From: JALHUB01 sp963719465
Lineage (GTDB): Bacteria; Chloroflexota; Dehalococcoidia; DSTF01; JALHUB01
NCBI GenBank assembly: GCA_963719465.1
Contig: OY970386.1
Span: 806,001 to 870,000, forward strand
Direction of reading: 5' to 3'
Length of the DNA: 64,000 nt
The translations under genes were made by a program, and so were the position numbers. This document shows positions 38,801-48,416 of this stretch, piece after piece; within the stretch, counting starts at the first letter, position 1; each line of letters opens with the position of its first letter. Under the pieces are notes generated by a model, which was not told the DNA's origin, did not search any database, and worked only from the letters and a program-made list of their open reading frames with translations.

Positions 38801-39473
38801 GGCCAACTACAACCACGGACGCGGAGTCGTCATCATCGGCCACTCACAAGGGTCGTTCATGTTGAGGCGGCTGCTGGCCGAGCAAATCGACCCCAACCAG
38901 ACGGTGCGCGCCAAGCTTGTCTCGGCAATAATCCCGGGAGCGAATGTCCTGATCCACACCGGCCAGGATGCCGGCGGCGACTTCCAGAACATCCCCGCCT
39001 GCCGATCCAACAGTCAGACAGGCTGCGTGGTGGCTTTCTCCAGCTTCTACGACGAGCCGCCGCTTGATAGCTCGTTTGGGAGGGCGGAGGGCGGCCTCAC
39101 GCCCTCGACGGACCCGAACATGGAGGTGCTGTGCAACAACCCGGCGTCGATTTCAGGAGGAAGCGGCACGCTGGTTCCCTACTTCGCAACCCAGCCTTTT
39201 CCCGGGCTGCTTAGCTCCTACCTGCCAACTCCGACACCGGTAGAGACGACGCCGTGGGTAACGTTCCCCAATCGCTACACAGCCGAATGCATGAGTGATG
39301 GCACCGCCCACTGGCTGCAGGTGAACCCTGCCCCTGCCCCGGGCGATACCAGGTGGACGGCACCCGAGACATTACCTCCCGAGTGGGGGATGCACCTCTA
39401 TGACATCCCCTTCACGTTGGGCAACCTTGTCCAGCTTGTCGCCGACGAGTCGGCCGCCTACACGTCCCCGTAA
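35858..39473 (+). CDS. Secreted cohesin-like / dockerin-like protein with C-terminal DUF3089 hydrolase, frameshifted near 37640
   Basis: About 1,200 residues in two frames. Frame 1 (ATG 35858, GGAGGTG upstream) has a signal peptide and a beta domain, then a cohesin-like domain (GDTYKVAVCLTSAG, FQFDLDYD, AEVTFKALKVGTDTLALNNV). A Thr/Pro linker follows, with text to DHNFVYV. The other frame resumes at NVGPHDWLTSGGR. It carries a dockerin-like pair (GDLNLDCKVDVQDD and DGDIDIKDLQFVFG), a second Thr/Pro linker, and a DUF3089 alpha/beta hydrolase with nucleophile GHSQGSFML. There is no sorting-type tail. The frameshift is a one-base difference and may be a sequencing error. Confidence 0.78.
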
Positions 39474-39497
39474 GAGCCGACAATAACAAGTTAGAGC

Positions 39498-39529
39498 AAA
39501 GGGCGTCGCTTTCCAGCGGCGCCCTTTCT
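39498..39529 (+). terminator. Rho-independent terminator after the DUF3089 gene
   Basis: GGGCGTCGCT and AGCGGCGCCC pair (one G-T) around TTCC, followed by TTTCT. It probably also serves the convergent folD gene. Confidence 0.8.
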
Positions 39530-39546
39530 AGTGGCTGAAGTCTGTT

Positions 39547-40428
39547 CTATTCGAAATGCCCTTCGGCGGCAAGGACGGTGTTGTAAAGCAGCATGGTCAC
39601 CGTCATGGGGCCGACGCCGCCGGGAACAGGCGTTATCGCCGCCGCCTTCTTGGCCACAGCGTCGTAGTCAACGTCCCCCACGAGCCGGTAGCCGCTCTTG
39701 CGCGAGGGGTCTTCGATCCTGTTGTTGCCCACGTCGATAACGACCGCGCCCGGGCTCACCATGTCGGCGGTAATGGCGCGGGCGGCGCCCATCGCGGCGA
39801 TCAGGATGTCCGCCCGCCGCGTCACCTCCGGCAGATTGGGCGTGCGGGTATGGCAGACGGTGACGGTAGCGTTGGCACCGGGCGCCTTCTGCATGAGGAT
39901 GGCCGCCAGCGGCTTCCCAACGATGTTGGACCGTCCGCAGATCATGACGTGCTTGCCTGCCGGGTCATAGCCGGAACGAAGGAGAAGTTGCTGCACGCCG
40001 GCTGGGGTCGCGGGCTTGAAGGTGGGCTCGCCGCGCAGCAGGCGGCCGATGTTGGCCGGATGACTGCCGTCAACGTCTTTGTCGACGGCGATGGCGTTGA
40101 TGACGGCGTTTTCGCTCAGGCGCGACGGCAGCGGGAGCTGCACGAGGATGCCGTGCCATATCGGGTCGGCGTTGAGGCTTCGCACGAGGTCGACCACCTG
40201 GTCCTGGGGAGTGTCGGCGGAAATCTGGAACGTCGTCGAGTTGATGCCGACTTCGGCCGCGCCCTGATTCTTGGAAGCGACGTAGGCGAGAGAAGCGGGG
40301 TTGTCGCCAACGAGCACGAAGGCGAGCCCGGGCGTGACGCCGCGTCGTTTGAGGGCGTCGACGCGCTCCCGCAGTTCGGCCCGAATCTCCTGTGAGATGG
40401 CCCTTCCATCGATGATCTTTGCCGTCAT
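39547..40428 (-). CDS. folD: Bifunctional methylenetetrahydrofolate dehydrogenase / methenyl-THF cyclohydrolase
   Basis: A 293-residue protein. The active-site Lys is in YVASKNQGAAEVGI, with the family motifs GILVQLPLP, PATPAGVQQLL and GRSNIVGKP (NADP site), and ITPVPGGVGPMTVTML at the end. It interconverts methylene- and formyl-THF, the one-carbon pool that could feed the methyl-THF:corrinoid methyltransferase at 44 kb. Confidence 0.96.
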   Translation of the reverse strand: MTAKIIDGRAISQEIRAELRERVDALKRRGVTPGLAFVLVGDNPASLAYVASKNQGAAEVGINSTTFQISADTPQDQVVDLVRSLNADPIWHGILVQLPLPSRLSENAVINAIAVDKDVDGSHPANIGRLLRGEPTFKPATPAGVQQLLLRSGYDPAGKHVMICGRSNIVGKPLAAILMQKAPGANATVTVCHTRTPNLPEVTRRADILIAAMGAARAITADMVSPGAVVIDVGNNRIEDPSRKSGYRLVGDVDYDAVAKKAAAITPVPGGVGPMTVTMLLYNTVLAAEGHFE

Positions 40429-40497
40429 GAGGCCTCCCTCGGCAGGAGTATAGCATCACTGCGGCGGATGCTGTCGAGAGACCGTTAGATTCGATTG

Positions 40498-40506
40498 TGA
40501 TATAAT
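40498..40506 (+). promoter_or_regulatory. Extended -10 promoter for gyrA
   Basis: TGATATAAT, an extended -10 element 34 bp before the gyrA start. No clear -35. Confidence 0.55.
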
Positions 40507-40539
40507 ACTGCTGCCGAAAACCCACGTTAAGGAAGGAAA

Positions 40540-43140
40540 ATGACGACCGACAGCGGCATTGGCAACGTGCGCCCAATCAAGATTGAAGACGAGATGCGCG
40601 CGTCTTACCTGGACTACGCGATGAGCGTTATCGTGTCGCGGGCGCTGCCAGACGTACGCGACGGACTGAAGCCCGTTCAGCGCCGCATTCTCTACGGGAT
40701 GTCGGAGCTGAACCTGCGTTCGAACGCAGCCTATCGCAAGTGCGCCACGACCGTCGGCGATGTCATGGGCAAGTATCACCCGCACGGCGACGCCGCCATC
40801 TACGAAACGCTCGTGCGGATGGCGCAGGATTTCTCATTGCGGTACCCGCTTGTCGATGGGCAGGGGAACTTCGGCAGCATGGACGGCGACTCAGCGGCGG
40901 CGATGCGCTACACGGAGGCGCGACTGGCTGCCGTGGCCGAGGAGATGCTCGCCGACATCGACAAAGACACGGTCGATTTCGTCCCCAACTTCGATGACAA
41001 GAACAAGGAGCCGGTTGTCCTGCCCTCCCGTCTGCCGAACATTCTCGCCAATGGCGCCTACGGTATCGCCGTCGGCATGGCGACGAATATCCCACCGCAC
41101 AATCTCGGAGAGGTCTGCGACGCCATCTGCCAGCTGATAGACAAGCCGGATGCGACGACGGATGAGCTGGCCGAGATCATCAAGGGGCCAGACTTCCCAA
41201 CCGGCGGCTTCATCTTCCGCTACGAGCAGGTGCGCAGGGACGGCACGGAAGCGCGAGAGGACTCTATTAGAGAGGCGTATCGTGACGGCCGCGGGCGGGT
41301 CATGATGCGGGCCTGCACCCACATCGAAGAATCAACCCGCGGCGGACGGCAGCATATCGTGGTGACGGAGCTGCCTTACATGACGAACAAGGCTGCGCTG
41401 ATCGAGCGGATCGCAGAGCTGGCGCGCACGAAGCGTGTCGAGGGCATAAGCGACCTGCGTGACGAGTCGGACCGGCACGGGATGCGCATCGTGGTCGAGC
41501 TGAGCCGGGCCGGGCAGGCGCAGGAGGTGCTAAACCAGCTCTACCGCTTCACCAGCATGCAATCGTCATTCCCGATCAACATGCTGGCCCTTGTCGACGG
41601 GCAGCCGCGGACGCTGAGCCTGAAGCGAATACTGGAGCACTACGTCGCCTTCCGGCGAGAGGTCATCCGGCGGCGTTCGCAGTTCGACCTGGACCGGGCT
41701 CGGGAGCGTGAGCACATCCTGCAGGGGCTGATGAAGGCGCTTCAGAACGTGGACGAGGTGATTCAGACGATCCGCAAGGCGCAGTCGGCGGAGAACGCCA
41801 AGGAACGGCTGATGAAGGCGCCGTTCAAGATGAGCGAGCGGCAGGCGCAGGCGGTGCTGGACATGCAGCTTCGTCGTCTGGCGCGGCTGGAGCGACAGAA
41901 GATCGAAGAGGAGTACAACGGCGTCATCCAGCAGATCGCCTACCTGGAGGACCTGCTGGGCAATCCGCGGAAGATCGACTTCCTCATCAAGGAGGAGGCG
42001 CAGGACATCAAGAAGCGTTTCGGCGACCCGCGCCGGACGCGGATCATCGACCAAGAGCTCGTGGAGCTGACGACGGAAGACCTGGTGCCACACCAGGAGA
42101 CCGTCGTCACGCTGAGCAATCGTGGCTACATCAAACGCATCCCGCTGGACACGTACCGACTGCAGCGACGCGGCGGTCGCGGCATCACGGGCATGACGAC
42201 ACGCGAGGCGGACGCCGTGCGGCGCCTGCTGGTCGCGGACACGCACGACAGCATGCTTTTCTTCACCGGCCGGGGCTGCGTCTTCCAGCTGCGGGCGTAT
42301 GAGCTGCCGGACGCCAAGCGCCAGGCAAAAGGCGACGCGCTGGTGAACCTGATCGACATGCCGCAGGGTGACACGGTGACGGCTCTTGTCGGCGTGCGGA
42401 GTTTCGAGAAGGACTACCTGGTGCAGGCGACCCGGCGGGGCGAGGTGAAGAAGACGGCGCTCTCCGAGTTCGAGTCGGTGCGGCGCGCCGGGCTGATCTG
42501 CATGGACCTGGAGTCGGGCGACGAGCTGGTAACGGCGAAGCAGGTGGCGGAGGACGACGACGTGGTTCTCATCAGCAACCGGGGCAAGGCGGTGCGATTC
42601 TCGGTCAAGGAGCTGCGGGCGGCGTCGCGGGCGAGCGGCGGCGTGCGCGGGATACAGCTCGGGAAGGACGAGAAGGTGGTCGGGATGGAAGTGGTAACGC
42701 ACAACACGCAGCTGCTGACGGTGACGGCCAACGGCTTCGGCAAACGGACGCCTTTCGAGGACTACCCGCGGCACCATCGCGGCGGCGGCGGCGTGGTGAC
42801 GCATCAGATAACGGACAAGACAGGCCTCGTCGTGGCGGCGCGAACGGTGGACGAGATGCAGGAGCTGATGATCATCTCCTCCTCCGGCATCATCCTGCGG
42901 ACGCGGATCGACTCGATATCGATGGTGGGACGCGGGACGCAGGGCGTGCATCTGATGGGCGTCGGGCCGGGCGATGCGGTGGCGTCGATATCGGTGTTCG
43001 AGGTCGGGCAGGCGCACAACAAGGCCGGGCCGGCCGAGGCGAAGAAGAAGGCGGCCGAGACGTCGAAGGGCGGCGACGGGAAGAGCCCAACGGTGGCGAA
43101 GGCGTCGAAGAAGCCGTCGTCGAAGGGCAAGAAGAGCTAG
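40540..43140 (+). CDS. gyrA: DNA gyrase subunit A
   Basis: An 866-residue type II topoisomerase subunit. It has ALPDVRDGLKPVQRRILY, KYHPHGD, the catalytic Tyr in AAAMRYTEARL, and a C-terminal beta-pinwheel containing the GyrA box LQRRGGRGITG, which separates it from ParC. The tail is rich in Lys/Ala. AAGGAAGG precedes the ATG. gyrB is not in this window. Confidence 0.97.
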   Translation: MTTDSGIGNVRPIKIEDEMRASYLDYAMSVIVSRALPDVRDGLKPVQRRILYGMSELNLRSNAAYRKCATTVGDVMGKYHPHGDAAIYETLVRMAQDFSLRYPLVDGQGNFGSMDGDSAAAMRYTEARLAAVAEEMLADIDKDTVDFVPNFDDKNKEPVVLPSRLPNILANGAYGIAVGMATNIPPHNLGEVCDAICQLIDKPDATTDELAEIIKGPDFPTGGFIFRYEQVRRDGTEAREDSIREAYRDGRGRVMMRACTHIEESTRGGRQHIVVTELPYMTNKAALIERIAELARTKRVEGISDLRDESDRHGMRIVVELSRAGQAQEVLNQLYRFTSMQSSFPINMLALVDGQPRTLSLKRILEHYVAFRREVIRRRSQFDLDRAREREHILQGLMKALQNVDEVIQTIRKAQSAENAKERLMKAPFKMSERQAQAVLDMQLRRLARLERQKIEEEYNGVIQQIAYLEDLLGNPRKIDFLIKEEAQDIKKRFGDPRRTRIIDQELVELTTEDLVPHQETVVTLSNRGYIKRIPLDTYRLQRRGGRGITGMTTREADAVRRLLVADTHDSMLFFTGRGCVFQLRAYELPDAKRQAKGDALVNLIDMPQGDTVTALVGVRSFEKDYLVQATRRGEVKKTALSEFESVRRAGLICMDLESGDELVTAKQVAEDDDVVLISNRGKAVRFSVKELRAASRASGGVRGIQLGKDEKVVGMEVVTHNTQLLTVTANGFGKRTPFEDYPRHHRGGGGVVTHQITDKTGLVVAARTVDEMQELMIISSSGIILRTRIDSISMVGRGTQGVHLMGVGPGDAVASISVFEVGQAHNKAGPAEAKKKAAETSKGGDGKSPTVAKASKKPSSKGKKS

Positions 43141-43173
43141 CTCATCTCACCGCGCGGGCCTGACAAGGCAGTT

Positions 43174-43193
43174 CTGAGGGTTGAAACCCTCAG
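43174..43193. repeat. REP-like palindrome, type CTGAGGG
   Basis: The palindrome CTGAGGGTTGAAACCCTCAG sits just after gyrA. It is the same family as 14029, 43324 and 43474. Confidence 0.78.
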
Positions 43194-43323
43194 CTTTACG
43201 TGAAAGGCGTCAGCGCCAACAGCAACGCCTCGCTCCATCGTCGCAGCCCCGATCCCGCCACTCCTCGCTACTCTCCCAGACTAGGTTTTCGCGGGCTGCT
43301 GGGCGGCCTGCTGAAGGACGGTT

Positions 43324-43343
43324 CTGAGGGATGAATCCCTCAG
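43324..43343. repeat. REP-like palindrome, type CTGAGGG
   Basis: CTGAGGGATGAATCCCTCAG, inside tandem unit 1. Confidence 0.78.
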
Positions 43344-43473
43344 CTTTTCGTGAAGGACGCCCCTGCAGTTCTTTAGCATCTCGCCCCAAGAATCGAGCCG
43401 CCCCACGCCTCACCAGCGTTCCGAGACGGCCTACGTCGTCGCGGGCTGCTCAGCGGCCTGCTGAAGGACGGTT

Positions 43474-43493
43474 CTGAGGGATGAATCCCTCAG
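43474..43493. repeat. REP-like palindrome, type CTGAGGG
   Basis: CTGAGGGATGAATCCCTCAG, inside tandem unit 2; identical to the copy at 43324. Confidence 0.78.
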
Positions 43494-43581
43494 CTTTTCG
43501 TGAAGGACGCTGGCGCGGTTGCTCCGGCATTTCGCCGCAAGAATCGAGCCACCCCACCCCTCACCAGCGTTCCGAGCTGGC

Positions 43582-44463
43582 CTACGTCGTCGCGGGCTGC
43601 TCAGCGGCCTGCTGGGCCTCGAGGGTTTTCTGGCGCTGGCGGAAGTCCTTGATGAAGCGGGCGCTATACTCGTCGAGGCCGTGGAGCATGTCGGCGGCAA
43701 GGACGAGCGGGCGGGCTTTGGCGACGTCGATGATGGGGCAGTTGACGCCGGCGCCGATGAGCAGGGCGAGGAAGGTCGAGTTTATCAGGTCGCGGTCGGG
43801 CAGGCCGAAGGAGACGTTGCTGACGCCGGCGGTGACGTTCTGGCCGATCTCGGCGCGGACGCGGCGGACGGCTTCGAGGGTCTGAGCGGCGGCAGTGTGG
43901 TCGGTGCCGACGGTCATGACGAGGCAGTCGATGATGACGTCTTCCTGGGGGATGCCCATCTGGACGGCGCGGTCGACGATCTTGTGGGCGATGGCGACGC
44001 GCTTGTCGGCGGAGGTCGGGATGCCTTCGTCGTCCATGCAGAGGCCGATGAAGGCGGTGCCGTACTCTTTGACGAGGGGCATGAGGGCGGCCATGGCCTT
44101 CTCTTCGCCGGTGATGGAGTTGATGATGGGCTTGCCCTTGTAGACGGCGAGGGCAGCCCTCAAGGCCTCCGGGATGTTGCTGTCGATGCTGAGGGGGATG
44201 TCGACAGCGTCCATGACGGTCTGGAGGGCGATGGGGAGCGTCTTGACCTGGTCGAGGCCGGCGACGCCGATGTTGACGTCGAGGATGTCGGCGCCGGCCT
44301 GGACCTGGGCGATGGCGGAGGCGCGGACGAGGTCCATGTCGCCTTCGAGGAGGGCAGCGGCGAGCTTCTTCTTACCGGTGGGGTTTATGCGCTCGCCGAT
44401 GAGGACGGTTGCCTGAAGGCCGATGACGACTTCTCTGGTGGCGGATGACAGCCTTGTCAGCAT
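43582..44463 (-). CDS. Methyltetrahydrofolate:corrinoid methyltransferase (pterin-binding, AcsE/MtrH-like)
   Basis: A 293-residue pterin-binding TIM barrel. It has IGERINPTGKKKLAAALLEGD at the start, GADILDVNIG, PLSIDSNIPEALRAAL, KPIINSITGE and GVSNVSFGLPDR. The family moves a methyl group between methyl-THF and the cobalt of a corrinoid protein (Wood-Ljungdahl pathway or methionine-synthase-like systems). The corrinoid protein at 61.5 kb is a candidate partner. AGGAGG precedes the ATG. The tail EAQQAAEQPATT is encoded by the first unit of the 150-bp repeat. Confidence 0.92.
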   Translation of the reverse strand: MLTRLSSATREVVIGLQATVLIGERINPTGKKKLAAALLEGDMDLVRASAIAQVQAGADILDVNIGVAGLDQVKTLPIALQTVMDAVDIPLSIDSNIPEALRAALAVYKGKPIINSITGEEKAMAALMPLVKEYGTAFIGLCMDDEGIPTSADKRVAIAHKIVDRAVQMGIPQEDVIIDCLVMTVGTDHTAAAQTLEAVRRVRAEIGQNVTAGVSNVSFGLPDRDLINSTFLALLIGAGVNCPIIDVAKARPLVLAADMLHGLDEYSARFIKDFRQRQKTLEAQQAAEQPATT

Positions 44464-44550
44464 GGGTGCGGCCTCCTGTCGCTGGGGTGATGCCGCCGGA
44501 GCGGATAGGTTCAGTATAGGGCGGCGAGAGGCGGGATGGGAAGGCGGCGT

Positions 44551-44748
44551 TGATTGAATTGTTTTTAAAAAAGATCGAGCTAATGAATCTGTTAAGGGCG
44601 CTTTTTGTGGATTGATTTTCGGACGGCCGGGTCGGCGAGTCGCCGGCGCAAGGCGGGTGGTTCGGGGTAAGCGGCGTCGATGGGCGAGAACACGGTGTCG
44701 GGAGCCTTTCGGGGGTTGTTGAACCGAGGATAGCAGAGGGGCGGGGGA
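44551..44748 (+). repeat. Dispersed repeat, copy 2
   Basis: It begins GTTGATTGAATTGTTTTTAA and ends GATAGCAGAGGGGCGGGGG. It is related to 34116-34352 on the other strand and can encode IELFLKKIELMNLLRALFVD before a stop. It fills most of the 330-bp gap 44464-44794, where no other gene is seen. The left end of the tandem duplication (GGCGGG at 44652) lies inside it. Confidence 0.6.
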
Positions 44749-44794
44749 TTTGGAAGCGGCTGGTGACGCAGACTTGTTCTGCAGGCTTGAAAGG

Positions 44795-45421
44795 TTATTG
44801 CGGGTAGGGGCGCAGGTTCTGCATGACTTGGACGAGGAGGTCCGGGTTATTGATGAAGACGTTGAGTTGCGCGTCGAGGGCGCGGTCGGAAGTTACGATG
44901 TCGTCAACCTCAGCACGAACAACAACGGAGTCGAACGTTAAGACGACGTTTATGCGGTGAGCGGGCAGATCTCCTGCGGGATGCGTGATTAGTTGTGCCT
45001 GCTGACCCTGAATATTCACCTCGCGCTTGGTGACCTTGTAGCGGCTCGGAACTCCGGGCAGCGGGAGGTTTAGGATTCCCTGCTTTACCCGTTCCCAAGC
45101 AGCGGGGCTATAAACGGTTATGTCCAGTGACGGGTTTGAGCCCGCGAAGGGAGTCGCGAGCCACGCCGAATACCCTACTTGAGCTCCCCCACCCTCAACC
45201 TCGTCGCCACTGCCGTACGGGCCCTGAAATGCCAGCCCATTCGCAGTGAACCCATTTCCTAGCCAGTACACGGGCAGCTCCATGTCCTGCATCGTCTTCA
45301 CGTCTCGGAGGAAGTATCCATAGAATTGGCGGTTCAGTTCCTGCTGGCTCAGGCACGAAGCAGCAAAAAGGCCGGCGGCCAAGACAATTGAGAGGACCAG
45401 GAGTCTACGCAGTAACGTCAT
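44795..45421 (-). CDS. Lipoprotein of the duplicated cassette, copy A
   Basis: About 208 residues from the ATG at 45421, with GGGAGG 5 nt upstream. It has a lipoprotein signal with cleavage before Cys in LFAASC. The rest is a mixed alpha/beta domain with VYWLGNGF and GLAFQGPYG, ending NPDLLVQVMQNLRPYPQ. It has a clear homologue in copy B (same WLG and QGPYG motifs). No known family is recognised. It is divergent from the adjacent hydrolase, so both may be expressed together. A TTGACA lies at 45435 in the gap. Confidence 0.75.
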   Translation of the reverse strand: MTLLRRLLVLSIVLAAGLFAASCLSQQELNRQFYGYFLRDVKTMQDMELPVYWLGNGFTANGLAFQGPYGSGDEVEGGGAQVGYSAWLATPFAGSNPSLDITVYSPAAWERVKQGILNLPLPGVPSRYKVTKREVNIQGQQAQLITHPAGDLPAHRINVVLTFDSVVVRAEVDDIVTSDRALDAQLNVFINNPDLLVQVMQNLRPYPQ

Positions 45422-45519
45422 AGCAGCCTCCCTCTTGACACTCCGTATGTTCCGAGCATCATACGTCTGTTCCAAAGACTCGGCAAGAGCCGCCGTTCCC
45501 TAACGTCAAGGAGGACGCT

Positions 45520-48121
45520 ATGAAAGCGATCAGCCTCGGGTCGCGTGTCACCCTTTCTTTCGTGGTCCTCGCGGTGGCTTTGTTCATCAAGACGCCCGGC
45601 TCCCTTCCATCGCAAGCCGCAGAGGAGGGTTACTTAAAACCCTTCTCCGTACCAGCGCAACAGTATGGCCCTCCCTGGCTTGGTCACATTGATTGGGGAG
45701 GGTTTGTCCGGTCCCCTTGCTGCGACTTGCCGGTGACGTTTCCGGATGACGAGATAGCGTTCAGAAGTGACCTGGCGGCCGGCGTTGCCATCCAGATAGA
45801 CGGCGCCCAGGTCCACAATCGGTGGATTTGGCGCTATTACGAGCCGGACGGAACCCTCTATTCAGATGTCTGCTTCATGGACATACGGCAACCTGGAGAA
45901 CCCGGGAATAACACCTCGTATGTCGCATTGGTGACGAACTGTGGTTGGTATAGCGGATGGCAGGTGCTGGAAACGTTCCCTGGAGGGTGCCCCTGCTCCC
46001 CTTCCAATGCCTGGATGCTGGCCCCGATCATTTCCGGTGGCCCTCTCTGGTCGATGCGTGGCATATGGGATTTTGATGTTGACTACACCGATGATTACAC
46101 GAATCCGAGCGGAGACACTATTCCCGTGACCTGGGGTGAAATGAACTTGATGTCCACACCGGCGGTCTTGCTGGTGCACGGCTGGGAGAGCGATTGCAGC
46201 AGCGTCAGTACTTTGCAGCAGAATCTCGCTTCCATTCTCGCCATCCCTTCGGATAATCTCAAGTGCTACGACTACGATTCCCGAGAGGGGGTCGAGGCGG
46301 GGGCGCAGCATCTCAAGCAGAACATCGAGGATTTCCGGCAGAGACTCGCGCTGCTTCCGGATGAAGAGATCGACATAGTTGCCCACAGCATGGGCGGATT
46401 GGTGGCTCGTTACTACCGGGAGAGCCGCGACGAGAATGGCAATTTACTTTTGTATAATCCGGCGACCGACGGGCCCATTGGCAGCATCACCATGCTAGGC
46501 ACACCCAACAATGGCGTATGGGCTGCCGATCTTGCCGATTGGATATGCGATTACAAGCATTTCGGTTTTCTAACTTGTCCCGTATTTGATTGGGCGACCG
46601 CCAAGTACTTTGGCGTAGATCTCACTTCCCAAGCTGTGGTTGACATGGCCCCCATGTCTTGGGTTCTGCGGGAGTTGAACCAAGGCTTCACTCTCCCCCA
46701 GTGGCCGGATCTGCCACTGTATGCAGCGCACGCTGGCACTAATCATGGTCCCGTTGGGGACGTTGTCAGCAAAAGTCGGAACAACGACTGCTTGGTCGCT
46801 GTAAGTAGCGTTGGTGGACCAAACAACATCTTCGACCCCCTACAGTACCAGGTAAGCCACAGCGAATACCTTCCCTTCCCAGGATGTGGTTCCCCGTCCC
46901 TCGTCGATGATATGGATGTCGCAGACCACGTGGCAGAAACCATCAAGGGGGAATCCATATTGCCGGATATGCCTGCCACCGCAGCGCCGCAGTCTCAGAC
47001 GACGGGGCTGCTTGCCGGCGCTGGGCCGATGATCGGAAGTGCAGTCGACTACGTGACGCCTAACGCCTCGAAGACATATACGTTCACCGTCCCCAGCGGT
47101 CTCGGAGAAGCATCTTTTGTAGTGTATTGGCTAGACTCCAATACGCAGGAAGCTAATCTGGGAGTCACCCTCCGTCGGCCCAGTGGCCAGCTCGTCAACC
47201 CGACCGATCCCGACCTGGCCGAACAACCCCAAGTAACAAGCAACGGCCCGTTCTATGTGTTGTTCAGCGGGTATGTCATGAACGCGCCTGTCGCGGGTGA
47301 TTGGCAGGTTACAGTGAACGGCGTGTCGGTCCCCGATCAAGGACAAGCGTTTGTTGTGGCCCTGATGCCTTTGGACAGCCAGGTTGCCCTTGGCGCTTCC
47401 GCTTCTGCCCCACGAGTGTTGCAAGATCAGGCGGAGGTCATCACGGGGGCGGTGTTCGATGGCAGCAGCGCGATAGCCCCAACTTCTATTTCGGCGGTGG
47501 TAACGACGCCCTCCGGGGACCAGGAGCCAGTCACTTTGCAGGACGACGGGACCGGAGGAGACCAGGTAGCCGGGGATCAAGTCTACTCAGGCACCTTCAC
47601 GTCTACAACTCAATGTGGCGGATATGCCGTAACGGTGAACGCCACGGCGAGCAGCAGCTCGGAGGGAACCGTAACGCGGCAACAGTTCGTTACCTTTCAA
47701 TCACAGGTGATTGGCGATGCCGTAGAGATCCATGCAACCCGGACGAAGATGGTGATGGTCTTCCTGATGCGACTGAGCTGACCATCGGTCGGATCCCTTC
47801 AATCCGGACACAGACGGCGACGGCATGCCAGACGGCTACGAGCACCTTCATTCGTGTCTGAATCCGCTGGTGAACGATGCCGGAACCGACCCCGACCACG
47901 ACGGCGTGACGAGCCTCCAAGAGTACACTGCCGGGACTGATCCCTGCAGCGCTGCGCCGTCAGTCGGCGGCGTGGCGGAGGCGCCGGATGTGGCTGAGAG
48001 CGCGCCTGAAGGATCTTCATCCTTCCCCTACGGCATCGCGGGGGCGTCGGCAGGGCTGATCCTGGCGTTCGCGGCCGGCGGCTGGTATGCGCGGAGGCGC
48101 GTCGGCAGGAGTAAAGGCTAG
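45520..48121 (+). CDS. Secreted lipase-like alpha/beta hydrolase with C-terminal sorting-type tail, two frameshifts (about 47720 and 47785), copy A
   Basis: It has a signal peptide and an N-terminal beta domain. A lipase domain follows with oxyanion motif VLLVHGWESD and nucleophile IVAHSMGGLVARYY, similar to PGAP1/triacylglycerol lipases. A beta-sandwich domain (DYVTPNASKTYTFTVPSG) and a CARDB/choice-of-anchor-like region come next. The frame breaks at VIGDA; RDPCNPDEDGDGLPDATEL lies in a second frame and NPDTDGDGMPDGYEHL in a third. These are Ca-binding thrombospondin-3-like repeats. The end has VGGVAEAPDV, a helix and GGWYARRR. CAAGGAGG precedes the ATG. Confidence 0.8.
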
Positions 48122-48381
48122 TCGCCTGTGGAGACGTTGAGGCGGTAGGAGAGGGCGGCGGAGGGACAGCGGTCGACCTGGGCGATGATGGCATCGGTCG
48201 GCGCGCCGAAGGGGTTGACCCAGGGACGCTTCAGGGGGTCGAAGACCTGCGGCAGGTCAACGAAGCAGCAGGTGGCGTGGATGCAGAGGTCCGGCTTCCA
48301 GATAATCGTTATTTCGCCGTTGCTGTACTCGCGGATGATCTCGCTATAGCGGGGCTCGCGCTTCTCTTCCTCGGTAGGCAT
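48118..48381 (-). CDS. YjdI-like [4Fe-4S] mono-cluster protein, copy A
   Basis: About 87 residues with EYSNGEITIIWKPDLCIHATCC, then VDRCPSAALSYR. The three or four Cys fit the Fer4_19/YjdI family of small Fe-S proteins; the function is not settled. The ATG at 48381 is chosen; a TTG at 48420 overlapping the RlpA-like stop is possible. It is nearly identical to the gene at 52544. It lies convergent to the hydrolase. Confidence 0.82.
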   Translation of the reverse strand: MPTEEEKREPRYSEIIREYSNGEITIIWKPDLCIHATCCFVDLPQVFDPLKRPWVNPFGAPTDAIIAQVDRCPSAALSYRLNVSTGD

Positions 48382-48416
48382 CTCCACTTCAGTGTAGGGG
48401 GCAGCAGCGCCGCGCG

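Larger units (their letters stand above)
43291..43613 (-). repeat. 150-bp tandem repeat carrying REP palindromes
   Basis: GCGGGCTGCT starts units at 43291, 43441 and 43592. The first two units contain GCTGAAGGACGGTTCTGAGG, the palindrome and CACCAGCGTTCCGAG. The third unit is the 3' end of the methyltransferase gene itself. So the gene tail and its downstream REP have been copied twice. Confidence 0.8.

Noticed and set aside
41566..43017. 483-codon minus-strand open frame
   Set aside because: Antisense shadow of gyrA, His/Arg-rich and without family features.
43291..43613. Possible CRISPR array from regularly spaced repeats
   Set aside because: Only two to three units with 150-bp period, and the repeat includes most of the unit; no cas genes. 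It is a tandem duplication with REP palindromes.
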